A stretch of DNA of 64,000 nucleotides, taken from positions 1-64,000 of the forward strand of contig JAGUQW010000013.1 in the NCBI GenBank assembly GCA_030154445.1. Reading direction: 5' to 3'. Origin of the DNA: Spirochaetota bacterium (lineage in GTDB: Bacteria; Spirochaetota; Brevinematia; Brevinematales; Brevinemataceae). Shown one piece after another: positions 52,695 through 62,472 of the stretch. The notes under the pieces are model-generated. The model had not been told where the DNA came from. It saw nothing but the letters and a program-made list of their open reading frames with translations, and made no database searches. Position numbers and translations under genes: made by a program. Positions within the stretch are counted from its first letter, which is position 1. Every line of letters begins with the position of its first letter.

Positions 52695-54641
52695 TTAATT
52701 ATTATCAGTTGTTGAAAAATCCACCGTAGTTGCATGACGGATTTGACTAATCTGATTAATATTTTTAATAATATTTGTAGATTGAATAGTATTGGTATCT
52801 AGGGATGGTATAAATTCTATAGGTATTACAAAAGCAGACTCTATATCAATGATTGATCTTGGAGTCATATTTTGTTTGACAGTTGCTGAGTAAGGTGTAA
52901 TACTAGTTATCGTTGCTGTAGTCAAAGGAACAAAATTTTTATCAAGTATTGTAACTATTGAATTAGTAGTTAATAAGTGAGTTGAACCTAAACTAATATT
53001 AAAAGTAGAATTTGCTAATCGTGTATTAATATAACCAATAGGTGGTAACATTTGAGAAATATTCAAAACTAAATTAATAAGATTTTCACTTAATATTTGT
53101 GTGCTAAAAGCATGTTTGAAATAATTAATTAACAATCCTTTTTTATCAAATACTTCGATATTTAATACAGAATTATCTTGATTAATAACCATATCTATAA
53201 CTAGATTGTAATTAGTGTTATTCTGAAAAATCGTTTTGCTTTCTCGTTTGAAGTCTTTTTCTAATTCAACACTAAAAATGATATTAGGATAAAAAAATTC
53301 TAAGTCTTTTAATTCTTTTTGGATAGAAGATCCAATTTTACAAGAGCTATCTGTAATAAATATTTTATTTGTATATTGATAAGAGCGTCTTTGATTAGTA
53401 TCTAGTTTTTTGGTTTTAGTCAGATGATTTCTTAAAGTAATAATTTTAGTTATTAATGTATTATTTGTATCTTGTTTAATATTTTCTTTTAGGAGTTGAT
53501 TTATTAGATGTTGATCATTTTTTATTTTTGCATAGTCAATAAGGCTATTACGAACTTTTGTATTAGAGGGGTCTAATTCAAATATTTTTTTTAAAAGAGA
53601 AAGATAATAATGTCCGAGACCTTTTCCACGCTCTTGAGTGGCTAATTTTTCAAGATATTTAGAAAACATAGTTTTTAACGCTGTGTTATCTGTGGATAAT
53701 AAATAATTATAAAATGCTGAAATGTACAGTTGATTCGTTGGGTCTAATTCAAAAGCTTTTTGTAGAGATTCATTAGATTTATTAGTGTTATTAGTAATTT
53801 GGTATAAATTGTATAATTTCCATTTTAATATGGCTATATTATCTATAGGTAATTCAGCATATATTTGATCAATTAATTCATAATATTTTAAGGCTTCTGT
53901 ATAGTTACTTTGTGAAAATAATAAATCCCCGAGAAGGTTGTTTCTAAGAATAGAATCTCCAAAGCGTATATTTACTTCTTTCAGGATAACGCTAGCTTTG
54001 TTATATTCTTTGTTAGAGATATAAAATTCAGCAAAAGCATCTAACAAATTTTCATTATAAGGAAATCGCCTAACACCTTCTAAAAATATTTTTTGAGCTA
54101 ATGTCGAATTATTATTTTGTTGAGCAATTTTTGCTCTTAAGATAATATTTTGCCAAGAATTCGGACTGTAATGGTATGCTAATTTTGCCAAACGCTCTGC
54201 ATCTTGTATAAAACGATATTGAAGATTTAGCAAAGAAAATTCAGAGTATGCTTCTCCCATATTTGGTGATAATTTGATAGCATGAGCATAAGATGTTTGA
54301 GCATTAGTATATTTTTTTTGCGCTCTATAAATATTCCCTTCAATTACATAATTACTAGGATTGTCTTTAGAAAGTAAAATTGCTTTTTGAATATTAGTAG
54401 TAGCGTCATCATAGTGTCTAAAAGACAATAACAATTCAGCGTATGCTCGATAAATATTATTATCATTAGGATTTTCTTGGATTAATACAGTTAATATAGA
54501 AATTCCTAGGGCATAGTTTTTATCAGTAATATGTTGTTGAACTTGTTCCAGTTGTACATTTACAGACTCAGTAGTTTGAGAAAAAGAAATACTAGTGATC
54601 TGTATTATTATTAATAACAATATATATTTTGTAATTTTCAT
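52695..54641 (-). CDS. Secreted TPR protein with C-terminal CsgG-like region
   Basis: The 648-residue protein has a signal peptide (YILLLIIIQITSISFS) and about ten TPR units in the first 420 residues, for example YAELLLSFRHYDDATTNIQK, AQTSYAHAIKLSPNMGEAYS and LLDAFAEFYISNKEYNKAS. The last 220 residues switch to a beta-rich region (SGS..IFITDSSCKIGSSIQKEL, NYNLVIDMVINQDNSVL, VTILDKNFVPLTTATITSITP), which resembles FlgT- or CsgG-like domains of envelope proteins. It would lie in the periplasm. The start overlaps the DUF2225 stop by one base (TAATG), so the two genes are coupled. Role unknown. Confidence 0.7.
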   Translation of the reverse strand: MKITKYILLLIIIQITSISFSQTTESVNVQLEQVQQHITDKNYALGISILTVLIQENPNDNNIYRAYAELLLSFRHYDDATTNIQKAILLSKDNPSNYVIEGNIYRAQKKYTNAQTSYAHAIKLSPNMGEAYSEFSLLNLQYRFIQDAERLAKLAYHYSPNSWQNIILRAKIAQQNNNSTLAQKIFLEGVRRFPYNENLLDAFAEFYISNKEYNKASVILKEVNIRFGDSILRNNLLGDLLFSQSNYTEALKYYELIDQIYAELPIDNIAILKWKLYNLYQITNNTNKSNESLQKAFELDPTNQLYISAFYNYLLSTDNTALKTMFSKYLEKLATQERGKGLGHYYLSLLKKIFELDPSNTKVRNSLIDYAKIKNDQHLINQLLKENIKQDTNNTLITKIITLRNHLTKTKKLDTNQRRSYQYTNKIFITDSSCKIGSSIQKELKDLEFFYPNIIFSVELEKDFKRESKTIFQNNTNYNLVIDMVINQDNSVLNIEVFDKKGLLINYFKHAFSTQILSENLINLVLNISQMLPPIGYINTRLANSTFNISLGSTHLLTTNSIVTILDKNFVPLTTATITSITPYSATVKQNMTPRSIIDIESAFVIPIEFIPSLDTNTIQSTNIIKNINQISQIRHATTVDFSTTDNN

Positions 54642-55549
54642 TATTCTTCATCTTCCTGATTTTCGATTTCATCAGCAATACTAGTGTCAAATCCTTTGTT
54701 AGCAAGTAGTAATAATTGATTACTAGCTTGTGCATATAAATTTTTAGAATTGAGAACAATTACTTGTGGTTTGTTTTTAGTAGATTTTCCTACACCAAAT
54801 ATTTTGGATAATACATGTTTGACATTACCTATTTTAATAATCTGTTTTTCAGGTGGTAATAGATGAATATGTTTTAAAGATAGGTAGGCAATAATATATA
54901 AAAGACCATCATATCCGAAGTTGGTATCAACATCTGGTCCCATCCATACAAATCCATCAAAAGATTCTAAATGTTTAAATTGTTTGTCGAGACATTCTGA
55001 ATAATTAATATAAGATTGATAATATAAAGAATCTCTTAATTCTTTAAAATGTTCTAATTGACTTTTTATATAAAGATCATCGGCTAACCAAGCTGCTCTT
55101 AAAGCATACAATCCACGCCTTGCTGTAGGTGATGATTCTTTTGGAAGGTGAATAGTACTTGCAAATGCCAAAATATACGCAGCCAATCCTTCAATAGTAT
55201 CTCTAAATACAGTAAAATCAATTTTTTCTCCAAAAATATCTGTTAATAATTTATCTCTATTATCTTGTTCAGCTTGAATATCCGCTATCATATTCGGTAA
55301 AACTTTTTTAAAATCACTCAACATTCCTGCATAAAGACATGATGGACATACAATGATAGTATATAGAATAGGATTTACTACACCATATTTTTGTGTAGGT
55401 ATGTACATGCGTCTTAGCTCTGTTGTTAGATCACCTGCATTGAGACGACCCCTACCTGTCTGCAATTCTTCTTTTTGAAATTCAGTTCGGCATGCTGGAC
55501 AAGTAATAATATTTTTAGAAAAAAATGTAACCTGTTGTTTTTCATTCAA
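54641..55549 (-). CDS. DUF2225 zinc-finger protein
   Basis: The 302-residue protein begins with a TTG start (AAGGAG seven bases upstream) and has a CPACRTEF zinc knuckle near residues 16-23, ELQTGRGRLNAGDLT, and a second CPSCLYAGMLSDF, which match DUF2225, a family common in spirochaetes and clostridia. The rest is helical (AYILAFASTIHLPKESS, RRGLYALRAAWLADDL, CLDKQFKHL) with a TPR-like feel. No catalytic motif is seen; the end is acidic (ENQEDEE). It is coupled to the large TPR gene after it. Function not known. Confidence 0.85.
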   Translation of the reverse strand: MNEKQQVTFFSKNIITCPACRTEFQKEELQTGRGRLNAGDLTTELRRMYIPTQKYGVVNPILYTIIVCPSCLYAGMLSDFKKVLPNMIADIQAEQDNRDKLLTDIFGEKIDFTVFRDTIEGLAAYILAFASTIHLPKESSPTARRGLYALRAAWLADDLYIKSQLEHFKELRDSLYYQSYINYSECLDKQFKHLESFDGFVWMGPDVDTNFGYDGLLYIIAYLSLKHIHLLPPEKQIIKIGNVKHVLSKIFGVGKSTKNKPQVIVLNSKNLYAQASNQLLLLANKGFDTSIADEIENQEDEE

Positions 55550-55720
55550 AACGGATCTCCTTGATCAAAAAAAATATAATTATTTGTAGTAATATAAGTA
55601 TATTGTAACTTAAATACTTTTTTTTTTCAAAAATGAGACCCTTTATTCTTTAAAAAAATGAATAAAGTACGAAAAGGTATATAGAGATATTTTATTTTTA
55701 TTACAATTATTGAGGTTTTT

Positions 55721-56530
55721 ATGTTATTGGAATTGATTTTTTTAGCTATTATACAAGGTATTACAGAATTTTTACCAGTATCTAGTTCCGGACACCTTAA
55801 TGTTTTAGCTCACTTTATTTCTTTTAATCAACAGCACCTTTTGTTGTATTTTTTGGTGTTACATGCAGGTACATCTTTTGCTGCTATTTATTTTTTTAGG
55901 AAAGATCTTTATATTATTTTTTTAGGATTATGGGATTTTGTTAATAAAAAAAATACACAAGAGTCAAAAGATGCTCTAAAATGGATTCAATTAATTATAA
56001 TGGTATCTATTCCAACAGCTATTGTAGGAATTACACTTAAATCATTTATAGAAAATCAAGGATCTAACTTATTAATAGTGGGTATAGCTTGGATTATTAC
56101 AGCTATTATATTATTTTCCACTAAATTTTTTATTTCAAAAAAAATAGATCTTTCCACATTTACAAATAAAGATGCTTTTTTGGTAGGATTAGCTCAGAGT
56201 GTTGCTTTAGTTCCAGGAATTTCAAGATCAGGATCAACTATTACAATGGCATTATTATTAGGAGCGACCCCATCTTTCGCTGGTAAGCTTTCTTTTTTAG
56301 CATCTTTTGTTACTATTTTTGGTGCTTTATTACTAGAAACATTAGATTATATTAAGCAAGGGAATTCAACATTATCATATAGCATGTTGTTTATTGGATT
56401 TATAGTAGCATTTATAGTAGGATTAATGTCATTGAAATTTTTAATTAATATATTAAAAAATGGTAAATTATATTTATTTTCTGTGTATTGTTTTATAATA
56501 GGAATATTACTTCTATTTGTTATTTTATAA
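55721..56530 (+). CDS. uppP: Undecaprenyl-diphosphatase UppP (BacA)
   Basis: UppP removes a phosphate from undecaprenyl diphosphate at the membrane, renewing the lipid carrier used by peptidoglycan and O-antigen synthesis. The 269-residue protein has about eight membrane segments with the two catalytic motifs: IIQGITEFLPVSSSGHLNVL near the start and VALVPGISRSGSTITMALLLG later. TTG/ATG choice is simple; the ATG follows GAGG. ftsK follows with an ATG 16 bases after the stop. It supports the glycan and Mur genes elsewhere in the window. Confidence 0.95.
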   Translation: MLLELIFLAIIQGITEFLPVSSSGHLNVLAHFISFNQQHLLLYFLVLHAGTSFAAIYFFRKDLYIIFLGLWDFVNKKNTQESKDALKWIQLIIMVSIPTAIVGITLKSFIENQGSNLLIVGIAWIITAIILFSTKFFISKKIDLSTFTNKDAFLVGLAQSVALVPGISRSGSTITMALLLGATPSFAGKLSFLASFVTIFGALLLETLDYIKQGNSTLSYSMLFIGFIVAFIVGLMSLKFLINILKNGKLYLFSVYCFIIGILLLFVIL

Positions 56531-56546
56531 AGTTGTAGGTACAAAA

Positions 56547-59500
56547 ATGTTCAAAGGTATTTTAAGAATTTTAATTTCCTATACTTTAATCTTGTTTTCT
56601 CTTTTATTAATGATTTCTTTAGTCAAATTTTCTCCTTATGATTGGTTTTTTTATACAACAGCTATGAATACATCATATATGAATATATTAGGAATATTTG
56701 GTGTAACAATAGCAACGCCATTTGTGTTTTTCTATGGATATTTTTCTTGGATTTGGGTACTATTTTCTTTGTCTATGGGAATAAGTATTTTAATAGGTAT
56801 TGAACCGCGTAATTTGTTAATTCGTTTTGTTATTTTTCATATTGTTGCACTTCTAAGTTCTGTACTTTTATCTGTCTATACTGCTAATTTTTCTTTTCTT
56901 ACAGGGGGAATTTTTGGAGCTATTATAGGAAATATAATTGTGGGTACTGTTCCTAATTTTATGATAATTGCTATCATTGTGTCTTTATTAATCATATTAT
57001 TAATAAAGATGTGGCCTTTTCCTTATCAACAGTTTAGTAAATATCTAAATTCTTGGCATCAACTTCCTCAAACTATAGCAGTAACTACAGATAATTCAGA
57101 ATATCAAGATAATTCTGCTTATCATAATGAATATATTGATGAATTAGAAGCAATTAATAATTCTATAAAAATACCATCTACACAATATAATCCTATGTTT
57201 GATGAAGAGGTTCACTATGGATCTATAGATACTTTAATAGATGATTTAGAGCCAAGTAAGTTTCAATATCACTCTCAACTACCAAGTTTTTTACAAGAAA
57301 TTGGTGCTGAAGATTTATCTGAACCTGTAAAGTCAGTTTTTATTTCTAAAAAACCTCTTATGAAAGAAAAAGAAATGCTATTAAGAGATGTAGATGTTGA
57401 TCTCTTATCTCCTTATTTGAAAGGTTCAAATTCTTTTTATGATAAAATAGAAGAAAATACTTTTATAAAATCAAAATCATTAGAAGTGTTAGAAAAAACA
57501 AGCTTAATTGAAGATATGCAAAGTATAACGGAAGGTCTTGATGAATTGGATCAATCTTCTCAAGCTATGTCTCCCTCAAGTGAATGGGTAAGAGAATCAG
57601 GTGTATCTGTATCAGATTTTATCCGTGTTCAACCAAAAATCAAACGCTTGTCATTTTCTGATGGTATTGTGAGTGAAATACAAGAACCAATAATATCTGA
57701 AAATACAAATTCTACGGTAGATACTACTAATGAGACCACTAAAGAAAGATTAGATAACAATACAGCTAGTGGTACATTTAATAATAATATATTATCAGAT
57801 GAAATTGAAGTTAATATAGAAATACCAACTATCCCTCAACATATTTCTAATTTTCCACCTGTAAGTGCTATAGTGAATGATACTCCGTTTATTTTAGAAG
57901 AACTAGATGAGCATGGTCAAGAAGTAGAAAATCTCTCCTTTGAACATTTTGATACTCCTACTGATAATATCAATAATATAGCTTTAAAGATAACAGAATC
58001 TGAACGCATACTACTCAATGGTGTAGAAAGAACTATGAATAAGCAAAAAGAATCTTCTCAACTTTTAAAAGAAAAACTTCAAAAACAACAACAAAAATTA
58101 GCAGATATATACTATAATAAAACTCCAGTTCAAGTGGAACAACAAAAACATTTCGATGAAGAGCCAGTAAAACTAGTATCTAATTTTATTCTTCAAGATT
58201 TTGAACAAGAAATTTTAGCATTACAAAAAGAATCAGGAATCTTAGATACTGTTTCTCAAGTAATATCTGATGATAATTTTTTAAAAATTCACCAATCATC
58301 ACTAGAATCATCTACGGTATTTGAACCTCTCGTTCAAGAACCTCTTGTTGTAGAGTCTATAGATGTCGCTGAAATGCCTGATAACACTATGGTGGATTCA
58401 GCACAATTAATACGAGAATTAATGATTCCTAATATAGATGATATAAAAGATTTTGAAGAGATAGAAAATATAAAAGATAATAGTATTACTGCTGTAGTAA
58501 AAACAAATCCTATGGAAGAAATAAATCTTGAAAATGAAGAAGAATATAATACGCAAGAATTCGTATCTCTTATTAGAATGGATTTGGGTGAGGTTGAATT
58601 ATCAGATATTACCGAATTGACACAAGGTTTTGAACCTTTGGGTATGGATTTGGGTGAGGTTGAATTATCAGATATTATGGAAGTACTACAAGCCGTAGAA
58701 CCTTTTCACCCTTCATTAGATGATGATCTTTTATTAAATAATGAAGAACAAGATTCGGAAGCGGAAGTCCTTGATCGTAATAAAATTTTAGAATTTAAAA
58801 ATATTATATCACAAAAAGATGGATTGAGTAATTATGTTGAAACATCTAAAAAAGTTATAGAAAACACGAATAATTATGAAGAAAAAATTGTATTATTAGA
58901 AGATAAGATAGAGATAGATCAAGACTTTTTAGTTAATATAGACGATGAATCAACTGATACTACCATACCATTAATACAGAATGCTCCTACAGAATTACTA
59001 GAAGAATATAGCTCATATACTATAGAACAAAAAGAAGAGAATTTAATAAATATTTCTGAATTTATAGAATCTCCTGTACAACAAAATATAATAGACACAC
59101 AAATATTGGATCGAGAACAAGATCAGGAAGATATAATTCTTAATTATGAAGAAGAAAATGAATTAATTAATGATAATAATGATGAAGTTAGTAATATAGA
59201 AAACAATCATGTAGATCATGATATTGTTAATTTAGATACTCCAGAATCGTTATTGATGCCATCTATTGTAACGGATTTACATCTAATTCCACCAGCACAA
59301 TATCCTATTATAGAAAAAGATATATCACCAGCATTTATTTTTCCTAATATAGAAGATCTTGAACCAAATACAGATAATATATCTAAAAACGATGAAGATA
59401 CAGAAATTGAAAATACCATGAAAATGATAGAAGATACTTATGAAAGTTTTAATATTAATATGCAAGTTGTAGATTTTCATAGAGGACCTACAATTACTCG

Positions 59501-60785
59501 TTTTGAACTAGAGCCACCATCAGGATTAAAATTAAGAACTATTTTGAATTTACAAGATGATTTAGCATTACAAGCAGGAACATCAAATCTTCGTATTATT
59601 AGTCCTGTTGAAGGTCGTAGTCTTATTGGAATAGAAGTTCCTAATAAAGTTCGTCGTAGTTTTCTCTTGAGAGAACAGATTGATAGTACTATTTTTGAAG
59701 CCTCTCAAACAGAATTACCATTGATTTTAGGAATTGATGTAGGTGGTGAAGAAATTGTTGGAGATCTTACTACTACTCCTCATCTTCTTATTGCTGGTAC
59801 TACAGGAAGTGGGAAAAGTGTTTATGTTAATGCTTTAATTATGGGCTTATTATTCAAACTATCGCCTGAAGATCTTAAATTTATTATGGTTGATCCAAAA
59901 ATGGTAGAATTGGAATTATATAGTGGTATTCCACATTTGTTAGCTCCTATTATTACAAAACCAGAAGAAGCAATGGCTGCACTAGAATGGGCTGTACAAG
60001 AAATGGATAGAAGATACAAACTTCTTTCAGAATTAAGTGTTCGAAACATCAAAGAATACAAAAACCTAGCTAAAAATACTCCGACAGGAGAATTAGGATA
60101 TGAAAAATTACCTTATATCGTAATTATTGTAGATGAGTTTGCAAATCTTATGCTCAGATCTCCAAAAGATACAGAGAAACATATTTCTCGTTTGGCATCT
60201 ATGTCAAGAGCCGTAGGTATACATCTGGTATTAGCAACTCAAAGACCGTCTGTTGATGTTGTGACAGGTGTTATTAAGGCCAATTTCCCAAGTAGAATAG
60301 CGTTTAGAGTTAGTTCAAAAATAGATTCGAGAACAATTATTGATAGAAATGGTGCTGAAACACTCTTAGGTAAAGGAGATATGTTGTTCATGTCACCAAA
60401 CTATATGGATCCAATTCGTATTCAATCACCTTATGCATCTAGTAAAGATATCTCTAAAGCCGTTAATACTATCAAAAAAAATGGTCCGCCTAAATATGCA
60501 ATTGATTTTTCTGAAGTATTAGCGCGTCAAGAAGAGAGTAATGCTGATAGTTCTCGTACAGATGCTGTGAGTGATCTTTTGTTTGAAGAAGTACTTCGTT
60601 ATGCTGTAGATAATGGCGAAATTTCCGCTTCTGGTATTCAGCGTCGATTTAGAGTTGGATATAATAGAGCTTCAAGACTGATTGAATCAATGAAAGATAT
60701 GAAAATTATTTCTCCACCACCAAGCGCTGGTAAAGGTTGGAGTATTAATATAACAAGAGATGAAATACAAAGTTACTTAGATTAA
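56547..60785 (+). CDS. ftsK: DNA translocase FtsK/SpoIIIE with a very long acidic linker
   Basis: FtsK pumps DNA at the division septum to separate chromosomes. The ATG at 56547 (TAGG upstream) is preferred over an upstream TTG inside uppP; it gives 1412 residues. Four membrane segments fill residues about 5-165. A linker of roughly 750 residues, rich in Asp, Glu, Asn and Ile, has no recognisable domain and contains a duplicated 11-residue piece (MDLGEVELSDI). The motor follows: VVDFHRGPTITRFELEPP, Walker A IAGTTGSGKSVYVNAL (about 1082-1097), IVIIVDEFANLM, LATQRPSVDVVTG, and the C-terminal winged helix with SASGIQRRFRVGYNRASRLI. Confidence 0.95.
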   Translation: MFKGILRILISYTLILFSLLLMISLVKFSPYDWFFYTTAMNTSYMNILGIFGVTIATPFVFFYGYFSWIWVLFSLSMGISILIGIEPRNLLIRFVIFHIVALLSSVLLSVYTANFSFLTGGIFGAIIGNIIVGTVPNFMIIAIIVSLLIILLIKMWPFPYQQFSKYLNSWHQLPQTIAVTTDNSEYQDNSAYHNEYIDELEAINNSIKIPSTQYNPMFDEEVHYGSIDTLIDDLEPSKFQYHSQLPSFLQEIGAEDLSEPVKSVFISKKPLMKEKEMLLRDVDVDLLSPYLKGSNSFYDKIEENTFIKSKSLEVLEKTSLIEDMQSITEGLDELDQSSQAMSPSSEWVRESGVSVSDFIRVQPKIKRLSFSDGIVSEIQEPIISENTNSTVDTTNETTKERLDNNTASGTFNNNILSDEIEVNIEIPTIPQHISNFPPVSAIVNDTPFILEELDEHGQEVENLSFEHFDTPTDNINNIALKITESERILLNGVERTMNKQKESSQLLKEKLQKQQQKLADIYYNKTPVQVEQQKHFDEEPVKLVSNFILQDFEQEILALQKESGILDTVSQVISDDNFLKIHQSSLESSTVFEPLVQEPLVVESIDVAEMPDNTMVDSAQLIRELMIPNIDDIKDFEEIENIKDNSITAVVKTNPMEEINLENEEEYNTQEFVSLIRMDLGEVELSDITELTQGFEPLGMDLGEVELSDIMEVLQAVEPFHPSLDDDLLLNNEEQDSEAEVLDRNKILEFKNIISQKDGLSNYVETSKKVIENTNNYEEKIVLLEDKIEIDQDFLVNIDDESTDTTIPLIQNAPTELLEEYSSYTIEQKEENLINISEFIESPVQQNIIDTQILDREQDQEDIILNYEEENELINDNNDEVSNIENNHVDHDIVNLDTPESLLMPSIVTDLHLIPPAQYPIIEKDISPAFIFPNIEDLEPNTDNISKNDEDTEIENTMKMIEDTYESFNINMQVVDFHRGPTITRFELEPPSGLKLRTILNLQDDLALQAGTSNLRIISPVEGRSLIGIEVPNKVRRSFLLREQIDSTIFEASQTELPLILGIDVGGEEIVGDLTTTPHLLIAGTTGSGKSVYVNALIMGLLFKLSPEDLKFIMVDPKMVELELYSGIPHLLAPIITKPEEAMAALEWAVQEMDRRYKLLSELSVRNIKEYKNLAKNTPTGELGYEKLPYIVIIVDEFANLMLRSPKDTEKHISRLASMSRAVGIHLVLATQRPSVDVVTGVIKANFPSRIAFRVSSKIDSRTIIDRNGAETLLGKGDMLFMSPNYMDPIRIQSPYASSKDISKAVNTIKKNGPPKYAIDFSEVLARQEESNADSSRTDAVSDLLFEEVLRYAVDNGEISASGIQRRFRVGYNRASRLIESMKDMKIISPPPSAGKGWSINITRDEIQSYLD
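58578..58676 (+). repeat. Duplicated 33-base block inside the ftsK linker
   Basis: The 33 bases coding MDLGEVELSDI occur unchanged at 58578-58610 and 58644-58676, a 66-base period. Both are in the same frame. Identity at the DNA level shows the duplication is recent compared with the rest of the linker. Confidence 0.85.
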
Positions 60786-60802
60786 CTATAAAACACAATA
60801 CT

Positions 60803-60836
60803 AAAAAAGACAATCCTATCAAGGATTGTCTTTTTT
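60803..60836. terminator. Bidirectional intrinsic terminator
   Basis: AAAAAAGACAATCCT pairs with AGGATTGTCTTTTTT around ATCA. It separates the convergent ftsK and obgE genes. Confidence 0.9.
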
Positions 60837-60865
60837 ATTAATATTATAAATAATAGGGAAGAAGA

Positions 60866-61951
60866 TTACAAATCGAGTCCAATAGTAAAATCTTCAAATT
60901 TATCTACTGGTGTTTCTACATAAGCTTCAAGTTCTTCTGGATCTTGAGGTAGATCATGCCAAATAGTAAATAATTCTTGCTTGAGTTCTGCTAATCCATG
61001 TCCTGTACCAGCACTAGTTATAAATATACGAACATTATCTTTTTTCAATCTATCCATGAATTCTTGTACATCTTCAGATATTTCAGGCATAAGATCGATT
61101 TTGTTAAAACAAACGACAAAATTACGCTTGGACAAACGCTGAGAATAAGTAGCTAATTCTTGTTTGAGGATATTAAATTTTTCTTCAGGATTTTCCATGA
61201 TATCTAATACAAATAATAACAACTTAGTTCTTTCAATATGTTTTAAAAATTCAATTCCTAATCCTCGCCCTTGAGCAGCACCTTCAATTAATCCAGGAAT
61301 GTCAGCAATAAGTAATCCATCGCCAAAATAATCAGGTACCATCATCCCTAAATTAGGAACGAGAGTGGTAAAAGGATAATCAGCTACTTTTGGTCTTGCG
61401 TTGGTGAGACAAGATACTAAAGAAGATTTTCCAGCATTAGGAAATCCAGCTAAGCCTATATGAGCAATCAGTTTTAATTCTAATAATAGAGTTTTCTCTT
61501 CTCCTAGAGTTCCTTTTTGAGCATAATTGGGACTTTGTTTGATAGAAGTTTTGAAGTGAATATTACCCTTACCACCACGCCCACCTTGTAGAACTTTGTA
61601 TTCATTTACCCCTTCAGATAAATCAACAAGAGCTTTGTGCGTACCATCTTCAAAAACTTCAGAAACGATTGTTCCAGGAGGAACATCCAAATAAATACTC
61701 TGACCTTTTTTCCCATAGCATTTTTGTTCTTGTCCATTTTCACCAATTTGAGCTTTAAATTTTTGACCATTATGATAATTAGCAAGAGTGTGCAACTGAG
61801 GATTTACCCTAAAAATAACACTACCACCATCACCACCATCACCACCATCTGGACCACCAAGAGGAACATTTTTTTCCTTGAGGAAGGAAACAGCACCATC
61901 GCCACCTTTTCCTGAATAAGCAAAAACTTTTACTTCATCTTTAAAAATCAT
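60866..61951 (-). CDS. obgE: Obg-family GTPase ObgE/CgtA
   Basis: The 361-residue protein has the glycine-rich Obg fold (AYSGKGGDGAVSFLKEKNVP, GGPDGGDGGDGGSVIF, GGRGGKGNIHFKTS) and a G domain with Walker A LAGFPNAGKSSL, switch PFTTLVPNLGMM, LIADIPGLIEGA, CFNKIDLM and ITSAGTGHGL. Obg proteins act in late 50S ribosome assembly and stress response. The variable C-terminal OCT domain of some members is missing; the protein ends soon after the G domain. It follows dut on the same strand and begins 19 bases after it. Confidence 0.96.
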   Translation of the reverse strand: MIFKDEVKVFAYSGKGGDGAVSFLKEKNVPLGGPDGGDGGDGGSVIFRVNPQLHTLANYHNGQKFKAQIGENGQEQKCYGKKGQSIYLDVPPGTIVSEVFEDGTHKALVDLSEGVNEYKVLQGGRGGKGNIHFKTSIKQSPNYAQKGTLGEEKTLLLELKLIAHIGLAGFPNAGKSSLVSCLTNARPKVADYPFTTLVPNLGMMVPDYFGDGLLIADIPGLIEGAAQGRGLGIEFLKHIERTKLLLFVLDIMENPEEKFNILKQELATYSQRLSKRNFVVCFNKIDLMPEISEDVQEFMDRLKKDNVRIFITSAGTGHGLAELKQELFTIWHDLPQDPEELEAYVETPVDKFEDFTIGLDL

Positions 61952-61970
61952 ATTTTATCCTTGTGAATTC

Positions 61971-62408
61971 TTAGTTATGTGTCCCTGTACTTCCAAAGCC
62001 ACCATTTCCGCGTTCTGTTTTAGCAAGTTCTTTTACAATAGTAAAGTTGGCTTGTAATATAGGTGAAATAATTGCTTGAGCAATACGCATTTCTGGAGTT
62101 ATCTCAAAATCAGCTCCACTTAAATTAAGTAATAATATTTTAATTTCTCCACGATAATCAGCATCTATAGTACCAGGTCCATTAGGGATCAGAAGCCCTT
62201 TTGATGCCAACCCACTGCGAGCACGAATTTGCATTTCGTAGCCACTAGGTATAGCTACAGATAATCCTGTAGGAATTATAGCGATCTGTCCATGAGGAAT
62301 AGAGATAGCTTGATCGAGTAAGGCGTAAATATCTGCTCCAGATGAATCTTTAGTTTGATATGTTGGTAATAAAGCTTTTGGATTCAATTTTTTTATTTCG
62401 ATAATCAT
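61971..62408 (-). CDS. dut: Deoxyuridine 5'-triphosphate nucleotidohydrolase (dUTPase)
   Basis: dUTPase turns dUTP into dUMP, keeping uracil out of DNA and feeding dTMP synthesis. ATG at 62408 is chosen because GGAG stands six bases before it; an in-frame ATG five codons earlier overlaps that site. The 145-residue protein shows the five trimeric dUTPase motifs: SSGADIYAL, IPTGLSVAIPSGYEMQIRARSGLA, PNGPGTIDADYRGEIKILL, MRIAQAII, and the C-terminal RGNGGFGSTG that closes over the active site. It is next to obgE and downstream of the helicase gene on the same strand. Confidence 0.95.
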   Translation of the reverse strand: MIIEIKKLNPKALLPTYQTKDSSGADIYALLDQAISIPHGQIAIIPTGLSVAIPSGYEMQIRARSGLASKGLLIPNGPGTIDADYRGEIKILLLNLSGADFEITPEMRIAQAIISPILQANFTIVKELAKTERGNGGFGSTGTHN

Positions 62409-62472
62409 GAGGACTCCAGTCATTATTCTTTGTTATTATTATACTGTGAATTATCTTGAATTTGCAAATCTA

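Noticed and set aside
58578-58676. Mobile element or recombination site in ftsK
   Set aside because: It is a simple in-frame duplication of 33 bases in a low-complexity linker, with no terminal repeats or transposase.
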